Positions 51,763 to 63,248 are shown, counted from the first letter of the stretch. The stretch is DNA of 64,000 nt from Bradyrhizobium guangdongense (GCF_004114975.1 NZ_CP030051.1:558001-622000), one strand, 5' to 3'. Numbers and translations: made by a program. The notes: generated from the sequence alone by a model not told the origin.

Positions 51763-52245
51763 TCAGTTCCTGTCTTCCGGCAACGTCGGAAGCGGCGAAA
51801 CCTCGATACCCTCTTCGATCAGCGACTTGGCCTCGTCAGGCGAGGCCTCGCCGTAGATCGGGCGGTGCTCCTTGTCGCCGTAATGCATGGCACGGGCTTC
51901 GTTCGCGAAGCGTTCGCCGACATTGTCGGCGTTCTTGACGATATGGTCGCGCAGCTCTTTCAGCTTGGCGCGCAGCTCGCGCTCCTGCGCCATCATCAGC
52001 GACGTTGCTCCTGACGGTGCAGCCTCCGGCGCGGCGGTTGTCACCGGCTCCGGCGGCGGTGTTGCGCGACCGCGGCCCTTTTTGGCGACGATGCGCGGCG
52101 CCATGATCGCCTTCTCGACCTTGGCCGAGCCGCAGATCGGGCAGGTCACGAGCTTGCGCTTGACCTGCGACTCATAGGCCGACGAGCTCTGGAACCAGCT
52201 CTCGAACTGATGGTCGCGGTCGCAATGGAGCGCGTAGCGGATCAT
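51763..52245 (-). CDS. DUF1178 family protein
   Basis: A 160-residue protein. MIRYALHCDRDHQFESWFQSSSAYESQVKRKLVTCPICGS at the start with a likely zinc site (C8 and CPIC) is the DUF1178 signature. The rest is an alpha-helical charged region (AQERELRAKLKELRDHIVKNADNVGERFANEARAMHYGDKEHRPIYGEASPDEAKSLIEEGIEVSPLP). Function unknown. It overlaps the nitrilase-family gene by four bases on the same strand, which in turn overlaps glutaredoxin, a conserved trio in alphaproteobacteria as I recall it. Confidence 0.9.
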   Translation of the reverse strand: MIRYALHCDRDHQFESWFQSSSAYESQVKRKLVTCPICGSAKVEKAIMAPRIVAKKGRGRATPPPEPVTTAAPEAAPSGATSLMMAQERELRAKLKELRDHIVKNADNVGERFANEARAMHYGDKEHRPIYGEASPDEAKSLIEEGIEVSPLPTLPEDRN

Positions 52246-53132
52246 GCCGATCCCCGCACCAGGTGCAGATGATCCGGCCCCGCCTTGGGATCGGAGACAC
52301 CGAAGCGGCGGCCGTGCTGGAGCGAAGGGATCGCGCGGCGCGCGATCTCGACCTTGGCCGGGTCGATCTTGGCCATGATGATACCGGGCTCGACATCGCC
52401 CTCGGCGAGAATGTCGCCCCAGGGATCGATGATCAGCGAATGGCCATAGGTCTCACGCTTGTTCTCGTGGGTGCCTGCCTGGGCAGCTGCGAAGATGAAG
52501 CATCCCGTTTCGATCGCACGCGCGCGCAGCAGGATATGCCAGTGCGCCTCGCCGGTCTTGCGGGTGAAGGCGGACGGCACCGTGATGAAGGATGCGCCGC
52601 TCTCGGCCAGCGCGCGGTAGAGCGCAGGGAAGCGCACGTCGTAGCAGATCGTCAGGCCAACGCGACCCCAGGGCAGGTCGGAGATCACTGCGGTCTCGCC
52701 CGGCTGGTAATTGGCGGATTCGCGATAGCTCTCGCCGTCCGGCAGCTCGATGTCGAACATGTGGATCTTGTCGTAGCTCGCGAGCACTTGGCCCTCGGGC
52801 CCGATCAGGAAGGAGCGGTTGACCGCCTTCTCCGGCGAGAAGCGCAGCGCCAGCGAGCCGACATGGATGTGGATCTTCAGCTCCGCTGCGAGCGCGCGAT
52901 ACGCTTTCAGCGAGGCGTCGTCCTCTTCGCTCTGCAGATGCTCGAACAGCGCCTTGCGGTTCAGCTGCATCATGTTGCTGACCTCGGGGGTCTGCACGTA
53001 GTCGGCGCCCTTGGCTGCTGCCTCCCGGATCAGCCGGGTTGCCTGCGCGAGGCTCGGCTCGGGCAATAGGCCGGTGCGCATCTGCACCATGGCGGCGGTA
53101 AAGGTCCTGTCTTGAGCTTGATCCTGGCTCAT
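52242..53132 (-). CDS. Nitrilase-superfamily carbon-nitrogen hydrolase (Nit1-like)
   Basis: A 296-residue hydrolase of the C-N hydrolase fold. The catalytic glutamate is in YVQTPEVSNMM, the lysine in ASYDKIHMFDIELPDGESYRESANY, and the cysteine in VGLTICYDVRFPALYRALAE near residue 155. The branch with SYDKIHMFDIELP and TVPSAFTRKTGEAHWHILLRARAIETGCFIFAAAQ is Nit1-type, which is known to remove deaminated glutathione or omega-amides. This is a plausible match given the glutaredoxin gene that overlaps its 5' end. It has no signal peptide. Confidence 0.88.
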   Translation of the reverse strand: MSQDQAQDRTFTAAMVQMRTGLLPEPSLAQATRLIREAAAKGADYVQTPEVSNMMQLNRKALFEHLQSEEDDASLKAYRALAAELKIHIHVGSLALRFSPEKAVNRSFLIGPEGQVLASYDKIHMFDIELPDGESYRESANYQPGETAVISDLPWGRVGLTICYDVRFPALYRALAESGASFITVPSAFTRKTGEAHWHILLRARAIETGCFIFAAAQAGTHENKRETYGHSLIIDPWGDILAEGDVEPGIIMAKIDPAKVEIARRAIPSLQHGRRFGVSDPKAGPDHLHLVRGSA

Positions 53133-53404
53133 GACACCGCCTTGACGCTTTCGAGCATGCCGTCGAGCTTGCCTTCGCGGTCGAGCGCATAGAGGTCGTC
53201 ACAGCCGCCGATATGGGTTCCGCCGATCCAGATCTGCGGGAAGGTCGAGCCCTGGCCGGCGCGGTCGTACATCTCCTCGCGCCAGGACGGGTTCTTGGCG
53301 ACGTCGAATTCCGTGAATGTCGCCTTCTTGCGGGTCAGAAGCGACCTGGCAGCGGAACAATAGCCGCATCCGGGCCTGGTATAGATTTCGACAGCAGCGG
53401 TCAT
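53129..53404 (-). CDS. grxC: Glutaredoxin 3
   Basis: A 91-residue dithiol glutaredoxin. The CGYC site is at residues 12-15 (YTRPGCGYCSAARSLL), the glutathione-binding motif is TFPQIWIGGTHIGGCDDLYAL. It overlaps the next gene by four bases, so translation is coupled. The ATG at 53404 is used, and an ATG at 53422 could give six more residues. The redox partner is glutathione, and it reduces protein disulfides in the cytoplasm. Confidence 0.93.
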   Translation of the reverse strand: MTAAVEIYTRPGCGYCSAARSLLTRKKATFTEFDVAKNPSWREEMYDRAGQGSTFPQIWIGGTHIGGCDDLYALDREGKLDGMLESVKAVS

Positions 53405-53450
53405 GGCGTCCAGCGCTCTCATGTATGAATTCGTTGAATTATATGGGAGT

Positions 53451-54248
53451 TTACCTGGTCTCGACAACCCGGGCAAAGACCAGCACGTCGACCTGGGCTG
53501 CCTTGGCGCGCAGCAGAGCGCGCGCGCAGGCGTCCAGGGTCGCACCTGATGTCAGGACGTCGTCGACCAGGATGATGCGCCGGCCCTGGACCTCGGCCTG
53601 ACGATCGGGGGATACCTGGAATGCGCCCTGTACGTTGGTGGCGCGCTGCGCCCGCGACAGGCCGATCTGCTGCTCCGTGGCGCGCACCCGGCGCAGCACC
53701 TCTGCTTGCACCTTGACCCCGCTCTGCCGCGCGATGATCTGCGCCAGCGCGCCTGATTGGTTGTAACGGCGGCGCCAGGCCCGGCGCCAATGCAGGGGCA
53801 CCGGTACCAGCATGTCGGCGTCCGCGAGCAGCTCGCCGCCCGCGCGCGCCATCCAGCGGCCCATGGGGGGCGCGAGATCGGTGCGGTCCTGGTATTTCAG
53901 CGCATGCACCAGCGTGCGCGCGACGTCGTCATAGCGCACCGCCGCGCGGGCCCGCTGGTAAGCCGGCGGGCTGGCGATCGCCTCCATCGACAGCATGTCG
54001 GGGCCGGGATCATAGACGAAGGGGATGCCGAGCCGCGGGCAATAGGGGCGCTCGATGAACGACAATTTTGCCCAGCACGCCGCGCACACGCCTTCGCCAT
54101 CGACCGGCTCACGGCAGGACACGCACAAGGTGGGCAGGGCGATGTCGAGTGCAAGCCGCGCCGCACGCCCGAGCACGTAACGGCCAGCCATCCAGGCGGC
54201 ACGCAACGGTGCCGCGATGGAACGGGTGGGAGTTGCTTCGACTTCCAT
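53451..54248 (-). CDS. comF: ComF family phosphoribosyltransferase-like protein
   Basis: A 265-residue ComF/GntX-family protein. The N-terminal zinc finger PTLCVSCREPVDGEGVCAACWAKLSF (residues 39-64) is followed by a phosphoribosyltransferase-type domain with the PRPP-binding RIILVDDVLTSGATLDACARAL near residue 226. The family is tied to natural transformation in some bacteria but is widespread, so the role here is unknown. It is upstream of the glutaredoxin gene on the same strand. Confidence 0.92.
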   Translation of the reverse strand: MEVEATPTRSIAAPLRAAWMAGRYVLGRAARLALDIALPTLCVSCREPVDGEGVCAACWAKLSFIERPYCPRLGIPFVYDPGPDMLSMEAIASPPAYQRARAAVRYDDVARTLVHALKYQDRTDLAPPMGRWMARAGGELLADADMLVPVPLHWRRAWRRRYNQSGALAQIIARQSGVKVQAEVLRRVRATEQQIGLSRAQRATNVQGAFQVSPDRQAEVQGRRIILVDDVLTSGATLDACARALLRAKAAQVDVLVFARVVETR

Positions 54249-54291
54249 GGGGAGAGGCTAGCGCCGCACACGGCGGATTGCCAGAACCGTC

Positions 54292-55161
54292 ATGATCGGC
54301 GTAACCAGCGGCATGGCTCAGACCCCGAAGACCCCGCCCGCCTTGTTCGATCGTGCCTTGCTGCATGCACGGCAGCAGCGCGCGCGGGCACTGGGCGAGG
54401 TGACATTCCTGCTCGACCGGGTCGCCGAGGACATGTCCGACCGGTTGGCCGCGGTGATGCGGGAGTTTCACACGCCGGCCGATCTCTGGACGCCAGGCGA
54501 GGGGCTCGCAGCTCTGCGCACACGGCTGCCGTCCATTCAGCGGATCCCGCTCGACGCTGCAGGCTCGGAGAAATTGCCGTTCGCGCCTGAGAGCGTCGAT
54601 CTCGTCGTCTCGGCGCTGGCGCTGCAATTCGTCAACGATCTCCCCGGTGTGCTCGCGCAGGTTCGCCGTGCGCTGAAACCGGACGGACTGCTGCTGGCCG
54701 CGATGATCGGCGGCGACAGCCTGACCGAGCTGCGCCAGGCTTTTGCGGCGGCGGAATCCGAATGCGAGGGTGGCGTGTCGCCACGCGTCGCGCCGTTCGC
54801 CGATTTGCGCGACATCGGCGCCTTGTTGCAGCGGGCGGGCTTTGCGCTGCCGGTGACCGACGTCGATCGCGTCGTGGTGCGTTACGACGATGCGTTCGCC
54901 CTGATGCAGGATCTCCGCCGCATGGGCGCGGCCAATGTGCTGATCGAGCGTCGCCGCAGCCTAAGCCGTCGCGCGACGCTGCTGCGCATGGCCGAAATCT
55001 ATGCCGAGCGTTTTGCCGATGCCGACGGCCGTATCCGCGCCACCTTCGACATCATCTGGCTGTCCGCCTGGGCGCCGCATGCAAGCCAGCAGCAGCCGCT
55101 GAAACCGGGTTCGGCGAAAGCGAGCTTGGCCGAAGCAGTGAAGAAGGCCGGGAAGGAGTGA
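54292..55161 (+). CDS. SAM-dependent methyltransferase/hydroxylase, NDUFAF5-like
   Basis: A 289-residue methyltransferase-fold protein. FDRALLHARQQRARALGEVTFLLDRVAEDMSDRLAAV at the start and the core FAPESVDLVVSALALQFVNDLPGVLAQVRRALKPDGLLLAAMIGGDSLTELRQAF are as in mitochondrial NDUFAF5 and its alphaproteobacterial homologues, which modify a complex I subunit. The motif I glycine loop is weak, as is usual in that group. The start is either ATG 54292 or ATG 54313. It converges with mutT, with a palindromic repeat in between. Confidence 0.85.
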   Translation: MIGVTSGMAQTPKTPPALFDRALLHARQQRARALGEVTFLLDRVAEDMSDRLAAVMREFHTPADLWTPGEGLAALRTRLPSIQRIPLDAAGSEKLPFAPESVDLVVSALALQFVNDLPGVLAQVRRALKPDGLLLAAMIGGDSLTELRQAFAAAESECEGGVSPRVAPFADLRDIGALLQRAGFALPVTDVDRVVVRYDDAFALMQDLRRMGAANVLIERRRSLSRRATLLRMAEIYAERFADADGRIRATFDIIWLSAWAPHASQQQPLKPGSAKASLAEAVKKAGKE

Positions 55162-55172
55162 GCTCTCTCCTT

Positions 55173-55257
55173 CGTCATGGCCGGGCTTGACCCGGCCATC
55201 CACGTTTTTCAGCTCGGCACGAAGATCGTGGATGCCCGGGACAAGCCCGGGCATGAC
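55173..55257. repeat. Dispersed palindromic repeat, element 2
   Basis: An inverted copy of the element at 38482-38573: CGTCATGGCCGGGC...GCCGGCCATCCACG on the left and CGTGGATGCCCGGG...CCCGGGCATGAC on the right. It lies between the convergent methyltransferase and mutT genes. The pairing of a GGCCGGG hairpin with a CCCGGGC hairpin in swapped order shows it is the same unit reversed. Confidence 0.75.
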
Positions 55258-55282
55258 ACCGAGAGAGTGGCGACAGCCCCTC

Positions 55283-55693
55283 TCACATCAGCAAATCGAT
55301 CAAGTGCGGGATCAGCGGAATGTCCGCAGGCGGCATCGGATAGTCGCGCAGCTTGTTGGCCCGGACCCAGGCGAGGGTCTGGCCTTCGCGGGCCGTGACC
55401 AGCCCTTCCCAGCGCCGGCAGATGTAAAGCGGCATTAGCAGATGAAAGGTCTCGTAGCCGTAGCTCGCGAAGGTCAGCGGCGCCAGGCACGGCTCGGCGA
55501 CGGTGATGCCGAGCTCCTCGTGGAGTTCGCGGATCAGGCTCTGCTCCGGCCGCTCGCCGGGTTCACACTTGCCGCCGGGAAATTCCCAGAGGCCTGCGAG
55601 CGTCTTGCCCTCCGGGCGCTGCGCGATCAGGACGCGCTTGTCGGCGTCGACGAGCGCACAGGCCACCACCAGTGTGAGCTTGAGATCCGCCAT
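55283..55693 (-). CDS. mutT: 8-oxo-dGTP diphosphatase MutT
   Basis: A 136-residue Nudix hydrolase. The Nudix box is GGKCEPGERPEQSLIRELHEELGI, with its glutamates, near residues 40-63. LVVACALVDADKRVLIAQRPEGKTLAGLWEFP is typical of MutT, which cleanses the nucleotide pool of oxidised guanine. It is five bases downstream of argJ on the same strand, a common pairing. A full-length single-domain protein. Confidence 0.9.
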   Translation of the reverse strand: MADLKLTLVVACALVDADKRVLIAQRPEGKTLAGLWEFPGGKCEPGERPEQSLIRELHEELGITVAEPCLAPLTFASYGYETFHLLMPLYICRRWEGLVTAREGQTLAWVRANKLRDYPMPPADIPLIPHLIDLLM

Positions 55694-55698
55694 GATCC

Positions 55699-56940
55699 CT
55701 AGGACCGGTAATCACCGTTGATCGCGACATATTCCTTGGTGAGGTCGCAGGTCAGCACGCGGTCGCGGCCCTTGCCGAGGCCGAGCGAGACCTTAATCGC
55801 GATCTCCGGCGCCTTCATCGCTTCCGACACCTGGGCTTCGTCATAGGATGGATCGCGCGCGCCGCTCTTGGCGACGCGGATGCCGTTGAAGGAGATCGAC
55901 AGCTTGTCGCGATCGGCCGGCTCGCCGGCCTTGCCAACCGCCATCACCACGCGGCCCCAATTGGCGTCCTCGCCGGCGATTGCGGTCTTCACCAGCGGTG
56001 AGTTGGCGATCGACATGGCGATTTTGCGGGCGGAGGCCTTGGTCTTGGCGCCCTCGACGGTGATCTCGACCAGCTTGCGTGCGCCTTCGCCGTCGCGGGC
56101 GACCTGCTCGGAGAGATTGGCGAGGATCTGGTTGAAAGCTTTCACAAAGGCCTTCAGGCGCGGATCGCTGGCACGGCTGATCTTGGGCGCACCGTGCGCG
56201 GCGGCCGCACCCGTCGCGAAGGCCAGCAGCGTGTCCGAGGTCGAGGTGTCGCCGTCGATCGTGACCGCGTTGAAGGTGTCCTCGACGCCGGCCTTGAGCA
56301 ACGCCTGGAGCGCAGCGGGCGCGATCGGCGCGTCCGTGAAGATGAAGGACAGCATCGTCGCCATGTCGGGCGCGATCATGCCGGCGCCCTTGGCCATACC
56401 GTTGATGGTGACCTTGGCCTTGCCGAGCTTCACGGTCGCGGTCGCGACCTTGGGGAATGTGTCGGTGGTCATGATCGCCTTGGCGGCCGCAAGGTAATCG
56501 CCTGCTTCCGCTGCTACGGCGAGACGTCCCAGCACGCCGTCGAACTTGGTCGCGTCCAGCGGCTCGCCGATCACGCCGGTCGAAGCCAGGAAAATCTCGC
56601 TTTCGCTGCAGCCGACCGCCTTGGCCGCGATCTTCGCGGTCAGCGCGGTCGAGGCACGTCCGGTCTTGCCGGTGAAGGCATTGGCATTGCCGGAGTTGAC
56701 GACCAGCGCGCGGGCCTTGCCGCCCTTCAACTTGGCGCGACACCATTCGACCGGCGCGGACGGACACTTCGACTTGGTGAAGACGCCGGCGACGGAGGTG
56801 CCCTTGTCCATGATCGCCAGCAGCACGTCGGTGCGGTTCTTGTAGCGGATGCCGGCCTCGGCCGTCGCGAGACGGACGCCCGCGATCACGGGCATATCAG
56901 GAACGTTCTTCGGAGCGAGCGGGGAGACGGCTGAGGACAT
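55699..56940 (-). CDS. argJ: Glutamate N-acetyltransferase/amino-acid acetyltransferase ArgJ
   Basis: A 413-residue Ntn-type enzyme of arginine synthesis. It moves acetyl from N-acetylornithine to glutamate and often also acetylates glutamate with acetyl-CoA. The precursor is cut between A194 and T195 in [17 protein letters not shown]195 becoming the nucleophile. [16 protein letters not shown] and [27 protein letters not shown] are conserved. It is in a leftward group with mutT downstream and a parvulin gene upstream. Confidence 0.95.
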   Translation of the reverse strand: MSSAVSPLAPKNVPDMPVIAGVRLATAEAGIRYKNRTDVLLAIMDKGTSVAGVFTKSKCPSAPVEWCRAKLKGGKARALVVNSGNANAFTGKTGRASTALTAKIAAKAVGCSESEIFLASTGVIGEPLDATKFDGVLGRLAVAAEAGDYLAAAKAIMTTDTFPKVATATVKLGKAKVTINGMAKGAGMIAPDMATMLSFIFTDAPIAPAALQALLKAGVEDTFNAVTIDGDTSTSDTLLAFATGAAAAHGAPKISRASDPRLKAFVKAFNQILANLSEQVARDGEGARKLVEITVEGAKTKASARKIAMSIANSPLVKTAIAGEDANWGRVVMAVGKAGEPADRDKLSISFNGIRVAKSGARDPSYDEAQVSEAMKAPEIAIKVSLGLGKGRDRVLTCDLTKEYVAINGDYRS

Positions 56941-56973
56941 CGCGGGGTGCCTTGGTGAGGTCTGGATATGCAG

Positions 56974-56996
56974 ATGGCCGGGCGATGCCCGGCCAT
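56974..56996. terminator. Hairpin between parvulin gene and argJ
   Basis: ATGGCCGGGC (56974-56983) pairs exactly with GCCCGGCCAT (56987-56996), three-base loop. It has the same core as the dispersed elements at 38482 and 55173 but lacks the second half. It may act as an attenuator or processing site between the two genes. Confidence 0.45.
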
Positions 56997-57042
56997 TGCG
57001 ATGCTTAGATACTCTTGGCGTCAGCGAAGTGACAGCAAATTC

Positions 57043-57978
57043 TTACTTCTTGGCGGGAGGCGCCATCTTGCTGTCGGCCGGCTTGGCATCGGCAGGCTTG
57101 GTCGCTTCGGCCGGCTTGGCGTCCTTGGACGCGTCAGCCTGGTCCATCCGCTCGACCTTGGCATCCGCGCGGAGCTTGGCGACGTAGTCGGCCTGGGCCT
57201 TGCGGGTGACGTACTGCTCGATCTGGGGCTTGACCTGCTCGAAGTCGGGCGCCTTGCGATTCCGCTTTTCCTCGACCTTGATGACGTGCCAGCCGAACTG
57301 CGACTTCACGGGGTCGGAGATCTTGCCCGGCTCCAGCGCGAACGCGACCGCCGAGAATTCCGGCACCATCTGTTCCTTGGTGAAGAAGCCGAGGTCGCCG
57401 CCATCGGCGGAGCCCGGATCCTTGGACTTCTTCTTGGCGAGTTCGGCGAAATCGGCGCCCTTGTCGAGCTCGGCCTTCACCGCCTTGGCCTCGTCCTCGG
57501 TCTCGACCAGGATGTGGCGGGCGCGCACTTCCTGCTCGCCGGTGATCTGCTTGGACGCCTCCTCATAGACCTTCTTCATCGCATCGGGGGTCGTGGCGGC
57601 CTTGCCCTCGTTGGCGAGCAGGCTGTCCATCAGCAGGCGGTTGCGGGCGAACGCCATCCGCTTCTTGAACTCGTCGCTGTCGGCGACCTTCTTGTCCTCG
57701 GCGGCCTTGGCCACGATCTTCATGTCGATCAGGAACGACAAGACGTTCTCGTCCTTGGTCGCCGGATCCATCTGGGCGAGGCTCGGTCCGAGCTCCTCCT
57801 CGGCCATGGTGACGTCGCTCTTCTTGATTTCAGCGCCATTGACCTTGGCCAGAACGGGATCGTCGGCCGCCCGGAGCGGGCCCGCGAACGCCAGGCACAG
57901 CGCCAGGGCCAGGGAGCCAGCCAGGGCGGACGCATGGCGAAAACGCTGGCCGGTGGTTACCGGGAACGAGGTGGTCAT
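57043..57978 (-). CDS. Parvulin-type peptidyl-prolyl isomerase
   Basis: A 311-residue secreted PpiC/SurA-type chaperone. The signal peptide is about residues 14-38 (ASALAGSLALALCLAFAGPLRA). The N-terminal helical domain is followed by the rotamase domain near residues 155-250 (RARHILVETEDEAKAVKAELDKGADFAELAKKKSKDPGSADGGDLGFFTKEQMVPEF ... QFGWHVIKVEEKR), with the GGDLG and FGWHVI motifs. The last 30 residues are Ala, Lys, Pro and Asp repeats. It assists folding of exported proteins. Placed between argJ and the divergent secA, consistent with a secretion neighbourhood. Confidence 0.92.
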   Translation of the reverse strand: MTTSFPVTTGQRFRHASALAGSLALALCLAFAGPLRAADDPVLAKVNGAEIKKSDVTMAEEELGPSLAQMDPATKDENVLSFLIDMKIVAKAAEDKKVADSDEFKKRMAFARNRLLMDSLLANEGKAATTPDAMKKVYEEASKQITGEQEVRARHILVETEDEAKAVKAELDKGADFAELAKKKSKDPGSADGGDLGFFTKEQMVPEFSAVAFALEPGKISDPVKSQFGWHVIKVEEKRNRKAPDFEQVKPQIEQYVTRKAQADYVAKLRADAKVERMDQADASKDAKPAEATKPADAKPADSKMAPPAKK

Positions 57979-58331
57979 GGAAAATCCTTATGTTGAAGCG
58001 GGGGCTGCTTGAGCGGGGCGGACACTCGCCCAATTCAGGGGGCCTTGGCAACGCGAAAAGTCTGTCAAAATGATGAATTAGCTGCAATATGCCCGCCGTT
58101 GACAAGGCCCTGACCGGGCCATATCTCTGCGCGGTCGCGACCATGGCGATGGCGTTTATTTTGCTGCGTTTTTGGCCGTTGAACCCAGACTAGCCCACTT
58201 CCCACCCATATGGCGGATGAGCCCCGAAAGTCCGGGCTCTGGCGCCGGAAGGCGTCACGGTGAGTTGATAGGCCGGAGGGTGACAACTTTCTTAGGCCAA
58301 CGCGGTTAAATCGCGAACACAGGAACTAGGC
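57979..58331. other. 353-base divergent gap between the parvulin gene and secA
   Basis: No gene is seen. The region holds a promoter-like pair at 58099-58127 pointing to secA and a leader of about 200 bases with short hairpins such as CGAAAGTCCGGGCTC and GGCGCC. It also carries the parvulin promoter on the other strand, with nothing I can pin down. An internal ATG or structure cannot be excluded. Confidence 0.4.
58099..58127 (+). promoter_or_regulatory. Sigma-70-like promoter upstream of secA
   Basis: TTGACA (58099-58104) is a perfect -35 and TATCTC (58122-58127) a fair -10, 17 bases apart. The spacer carries a GGCCC-N5-GGGCC inverted repeat (58106-58120). It would give a leader of about 200 bases before the secA ATG. 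Confidence 0.6.
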
Positions 58332-61172
<2,841 letters not shown>

Positions 61173-61219
61173 GGCGTGAAAGCTGAGGCGTGACGTTGGC
61201 GGCCTCACTCTCCACCGTC

Positions 61220-61261
61220 GTCGCCCGGCCAGTGCGCAATTGCGCACCAGGACCGGGCGAC
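61220..61261. repeat. Palindrome cluster after secA
   Basis: GTCGCCCGG (61220-61228) pairs with CCGGGCGAC (61253-61261) and encloses the 16-base perfect palindrome GTGCGCAATTGCGCAC (61232-61247). It can form a long hairpin in the 3' end of the secA transcript and may serve as terminator. The outer arms are like other bradyrhizobial repeats. Confidence 0.5.
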
Positions 61262-61314
61262 CAAAATACGCCGCGGCTTCTCGGCCTCAATCACCTCAGC
61301 CTCTGGAATACTGG

Positions 61315-61337
61315 ATCGCCCGATTAAATCGGGCGAT
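61315..61337. repeat. Hairpin ahead of the MarR gene end
   Basis: ATCGCCCGAT (61315-61324), loop TAA, ATCGGGCGAT (61328-61337). A perfect ten-pair stem between converging secA and the MarR gene. A GCTGAGCGTGGGG segment follows. Possibly a shared transcript end. Confidence 0.5.
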
Positions 61338-61388
61338 GACAGCTGAGCGTGGGGTGCGCGATTTTCGCAACCGCTGCGCGCCCGCGCC

Positions 61389-61823
61389 TCAATTCGAGCT
61401 GTCGATCAAGCTCTCCAGCAGCCGCTTCAATTCGCTGGTCGACTTGTCGCCGTAGCTCTCCAGGATGTGCTCTTCCTGGTCCACTGCGAGCGAGTTGAGC
61501 TTCTTGGACAGCACCTTGCCGCGGTCGGAGATGAACATCAGCACCTTGCGGCGGTCGTTGGGGTCCTGCACGCGATAGACCAGCGCGTCGGAGACCATGC
61601 GGTCGATCATCTTGGTCAGCGTCGGATGGTTGAGCAGCACCGCGTCCGCAAGCTCGCCCATCGAATGGCCGTCGCCGTCCGACAACACTTTCAGGATGCG
61701 CCATTGTTCGACGGGAACGCCCTCCTTGCTCAGGCGCAGCTCCAACTGCCGGTTGATCTCCCGGTTGGCTTGCGCGAGCAGGTAGGCGAGGTGTTCGGTG
61801 ATGGGAGCGTTCGATTTTGCCAC
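61389..61823 (-). CDS. MarR-family transcriptional regulator
   Basis: A 144-residue regulator. ITEHLAYLLAQANREINRQLELRLSKEGVPVEQWRILKVLSDGDGHSMGELADAVLLNHPTLTKMIDRMVSDALVYRVQDPNDRRKVLMFISDRGKVLSKKL is a complete MarR winged-helix domain with the DPNDRRK wing. It diverges from the AmiC-like gene across an AT-rich gap that has a 12-base perfect palindrome, so it probably controls the amide gene set. Ligand unknown; MarR proteins often bind aromatic or phenolic acids. Confidence 0.9.
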   Translation of the reverse strand: MAKSNAPITEHLAYLLAQANREINRQLELRLSKEGVPVEQWRILKVLSDGDGHSMGELADAVLLNHPTLTKMIDRMVSDALVYRVQDPNDRRKVLMFISDRGKVLSKKLNSLAVDQEEHILESYGDKSTSELKRLLESLIDSSN

Positions 61824-61896
61824 GGCTAAGACTTCGTCTTGACCCGAATGAGTGAATGTCTTGCAATCAATGCTGCATCTATATGCACTTCAATTG

Positions 61897-61908
61897 TTGA
61901 ATATTCAA
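61897..61908. promoter_or_regulatory. Palindromic operator between MarR and AmiC-like genes
   Basis: TTGAATATTCAA is a perfect 12-base palindrome in the AT-rich gap (61840-61920) between the divergent MarR and amide-binding genes. A MarR dimer would bind such a site. The surrounding TTGTTGAATATTCAATATTT also has promoter-like AT content. Confidence 0.5.
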
Positions 61909-62002
61909 TATTTTCAAAATAGGATCATTGCCCAACAAAAGGGCGGATGCCGGGGCCGCCTGCTCAACGTGCTTTCAGGTCTGGTGCCAGACAGGAGTTG
62001 GC

Positions 62003-63187
62003 GTGCGCACGACGGTAAACTTCCCGGCTCACGGCGGTCCGGCGTTGCCGCCGTCCCTGCTGTTCAGGAATCTGTCGTCATTGGCGGCTGACGGCGCGCT
62101 ATTGCCGAGCGATCATGCCCTGTTCAAACGGCGAGGCGCCAACAAGCTGCGCGTCGGCGGCTTCATCTGCTGCACCGGATCGCCTGGCGTGTGGGGGCCC
62201 TGCGCCACCAACAGCGCACAGCTTGCAGTCGCCGAGATCAACAAGCGCGGCGGCATTCTCTGCCGCGAGCTCGAACTGTCGATCTACGATGCCGGCGGGC
62301 CGCTCGACGAGGTGCTGAATCGCGCCGAGCAGGCCATCGCGTTCGACGAGGTCGACCTGATCCTGGGCCTGCACACCAGCGCGGTCCGTGTCGGCCTGCG
62401 CGACGTCACCACGCGGCATCGCATCCCCTATATCTACACGCCGGTCTATGAAGGCGGCGAGCGCACGCCGGGCGTGATGGCGATCGGCGAGACGCCGCGC
62501 TGGCAGAGCCGGCCGTCGATCCATTGGCTTGCCGACGTCAAGAAGGCGCAGCGCTGGTACCTGATCGGCAGCGACTACGTCTGGCCCTGGCAATCGCATC
62601 GCGCCGTGAAGAACTACATCAGGGAGACCGGCGGTTACGTCGTCGGCGAGGAGTTCGTTCCGCTCGGCGAGGACAATCACGAGCCGCATCTGGCGCGCAT
62701 CCGTGCCGCGCGGCCCGACGTGGTGCTGATCTCGCTGATCGGCACCGACAGCAGCACCTTCAACCGCGCCTTCGGCGAATGCGGCCTCGGCGCCACCACG
62801 CTGCGGCTTGCGGGGGCCATGGACGACACCGTGCTGCTCGGCATCGGCGCCGACAACAGCGAGAACCTGTTCTGCGCCTCCGGCTATTTCACCGGCACAG
62901 GCGCGCGCGCCAATGACGACTTCCAGAGCCGCTACCGCGCGATGTTCGGCCCGAATGCGCCGCCGATCGGCTCGGTCGGCCAATCCGCATACGAAGGCCT
63001 GCGCTTTCTCGAAGCGGTGGCCAACAAGGCTCGCACATTGGCGATGGCGCCGATGCTCGCAGCCGGCCGCAATATCGTCTACAGCGGCGCGCGCGGACCG
63101 GTCACCGTCCGCAACGGGCACGCGCGGATGCCGATGCATCTCGCTGAAGCCGACGGTCTCGATTTCAGACTGATCAAGCCGATCTGA
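62003..63187 (+). CDS. AmiC/UrtA-type amide- or urea-binding protein without signal peptide
   Basis: A 394-residue type I periplasmic-binding fold (Peripla_BP_6). Residues GGFICCTGSPGVWGPCATNSAQLAVAEINKRGGILCRELELSIYDAGG and IYTPVYEGGERTPGVMAIGETP ... RWYLIGSDYVWPWQSHRAVKNYIRETGGYVVGEEFVPLG match AmiC and the FmdD/UrtA group. There is no export signal. GTG 62003 is chosen because GGAG at 61994-61997 fits. The longer TTG frame from 61928 overlaps the palindromic operator region. A cytoplasmic sensor of amides like Pseudomonas AmiC is suggested, given the amidase downstream and no ABC permease visible. A signal-less transporter subunit is the alternative. Confidence 0.8.
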   Translation: MRTTVNFPAHGGPALPPSLLFRNLSSLAADGALLPSDHALFKRRGANKLRVGGFICCTGSPGVWGPCATNSAQLAVAEINKRGGILCRELELSIYDAGGPLDEVLNRAEQAIAFDEVDLILGLHTSAVRVGLRDVTTRHRIPYIYTPVYEGGERTPGVMAIGETPRWQSRPSIHWLADVKKAQRWYLIGSDYVWPWQSHRAVKNYIRETGGYVVGEEFVPLGEDNHEPHLARIRAARPDVVLISLIGTDSSTFNRAFGECGLGATTLRLAGAMDDTVLLGIGADNSENLFCASGYFTGTGARANDDFQSRYRAMFGPNAPPIGSVGQSAYEGLRFLEAVANKARTLAMAPMLAAGRNIVYSGARGPVTVRNGHARMPMHLAEADGLDFRLIKPI

Positions 63188-63235
63188 TCCGCGAAGCCGC
63201 CTGCGGACGCGCCTTTGCAAAATAATACTTGAAAA

Positions 63236-63248
63236 GGAAAATATTTCC
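63236..63248. promoter_or_regulatory. AT-rich inverted repeat before the amidase
   Basis: GGAAA-ATA-TTTCC (63236-63248) in the 162-base gap between the binding-protein and amidase genes. It could be a regulator site or weak hairpin. The neighbouring AAAATAATACTTGAAAAGG is strikingly AT-rich for this genome. Confidence 0.3.
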
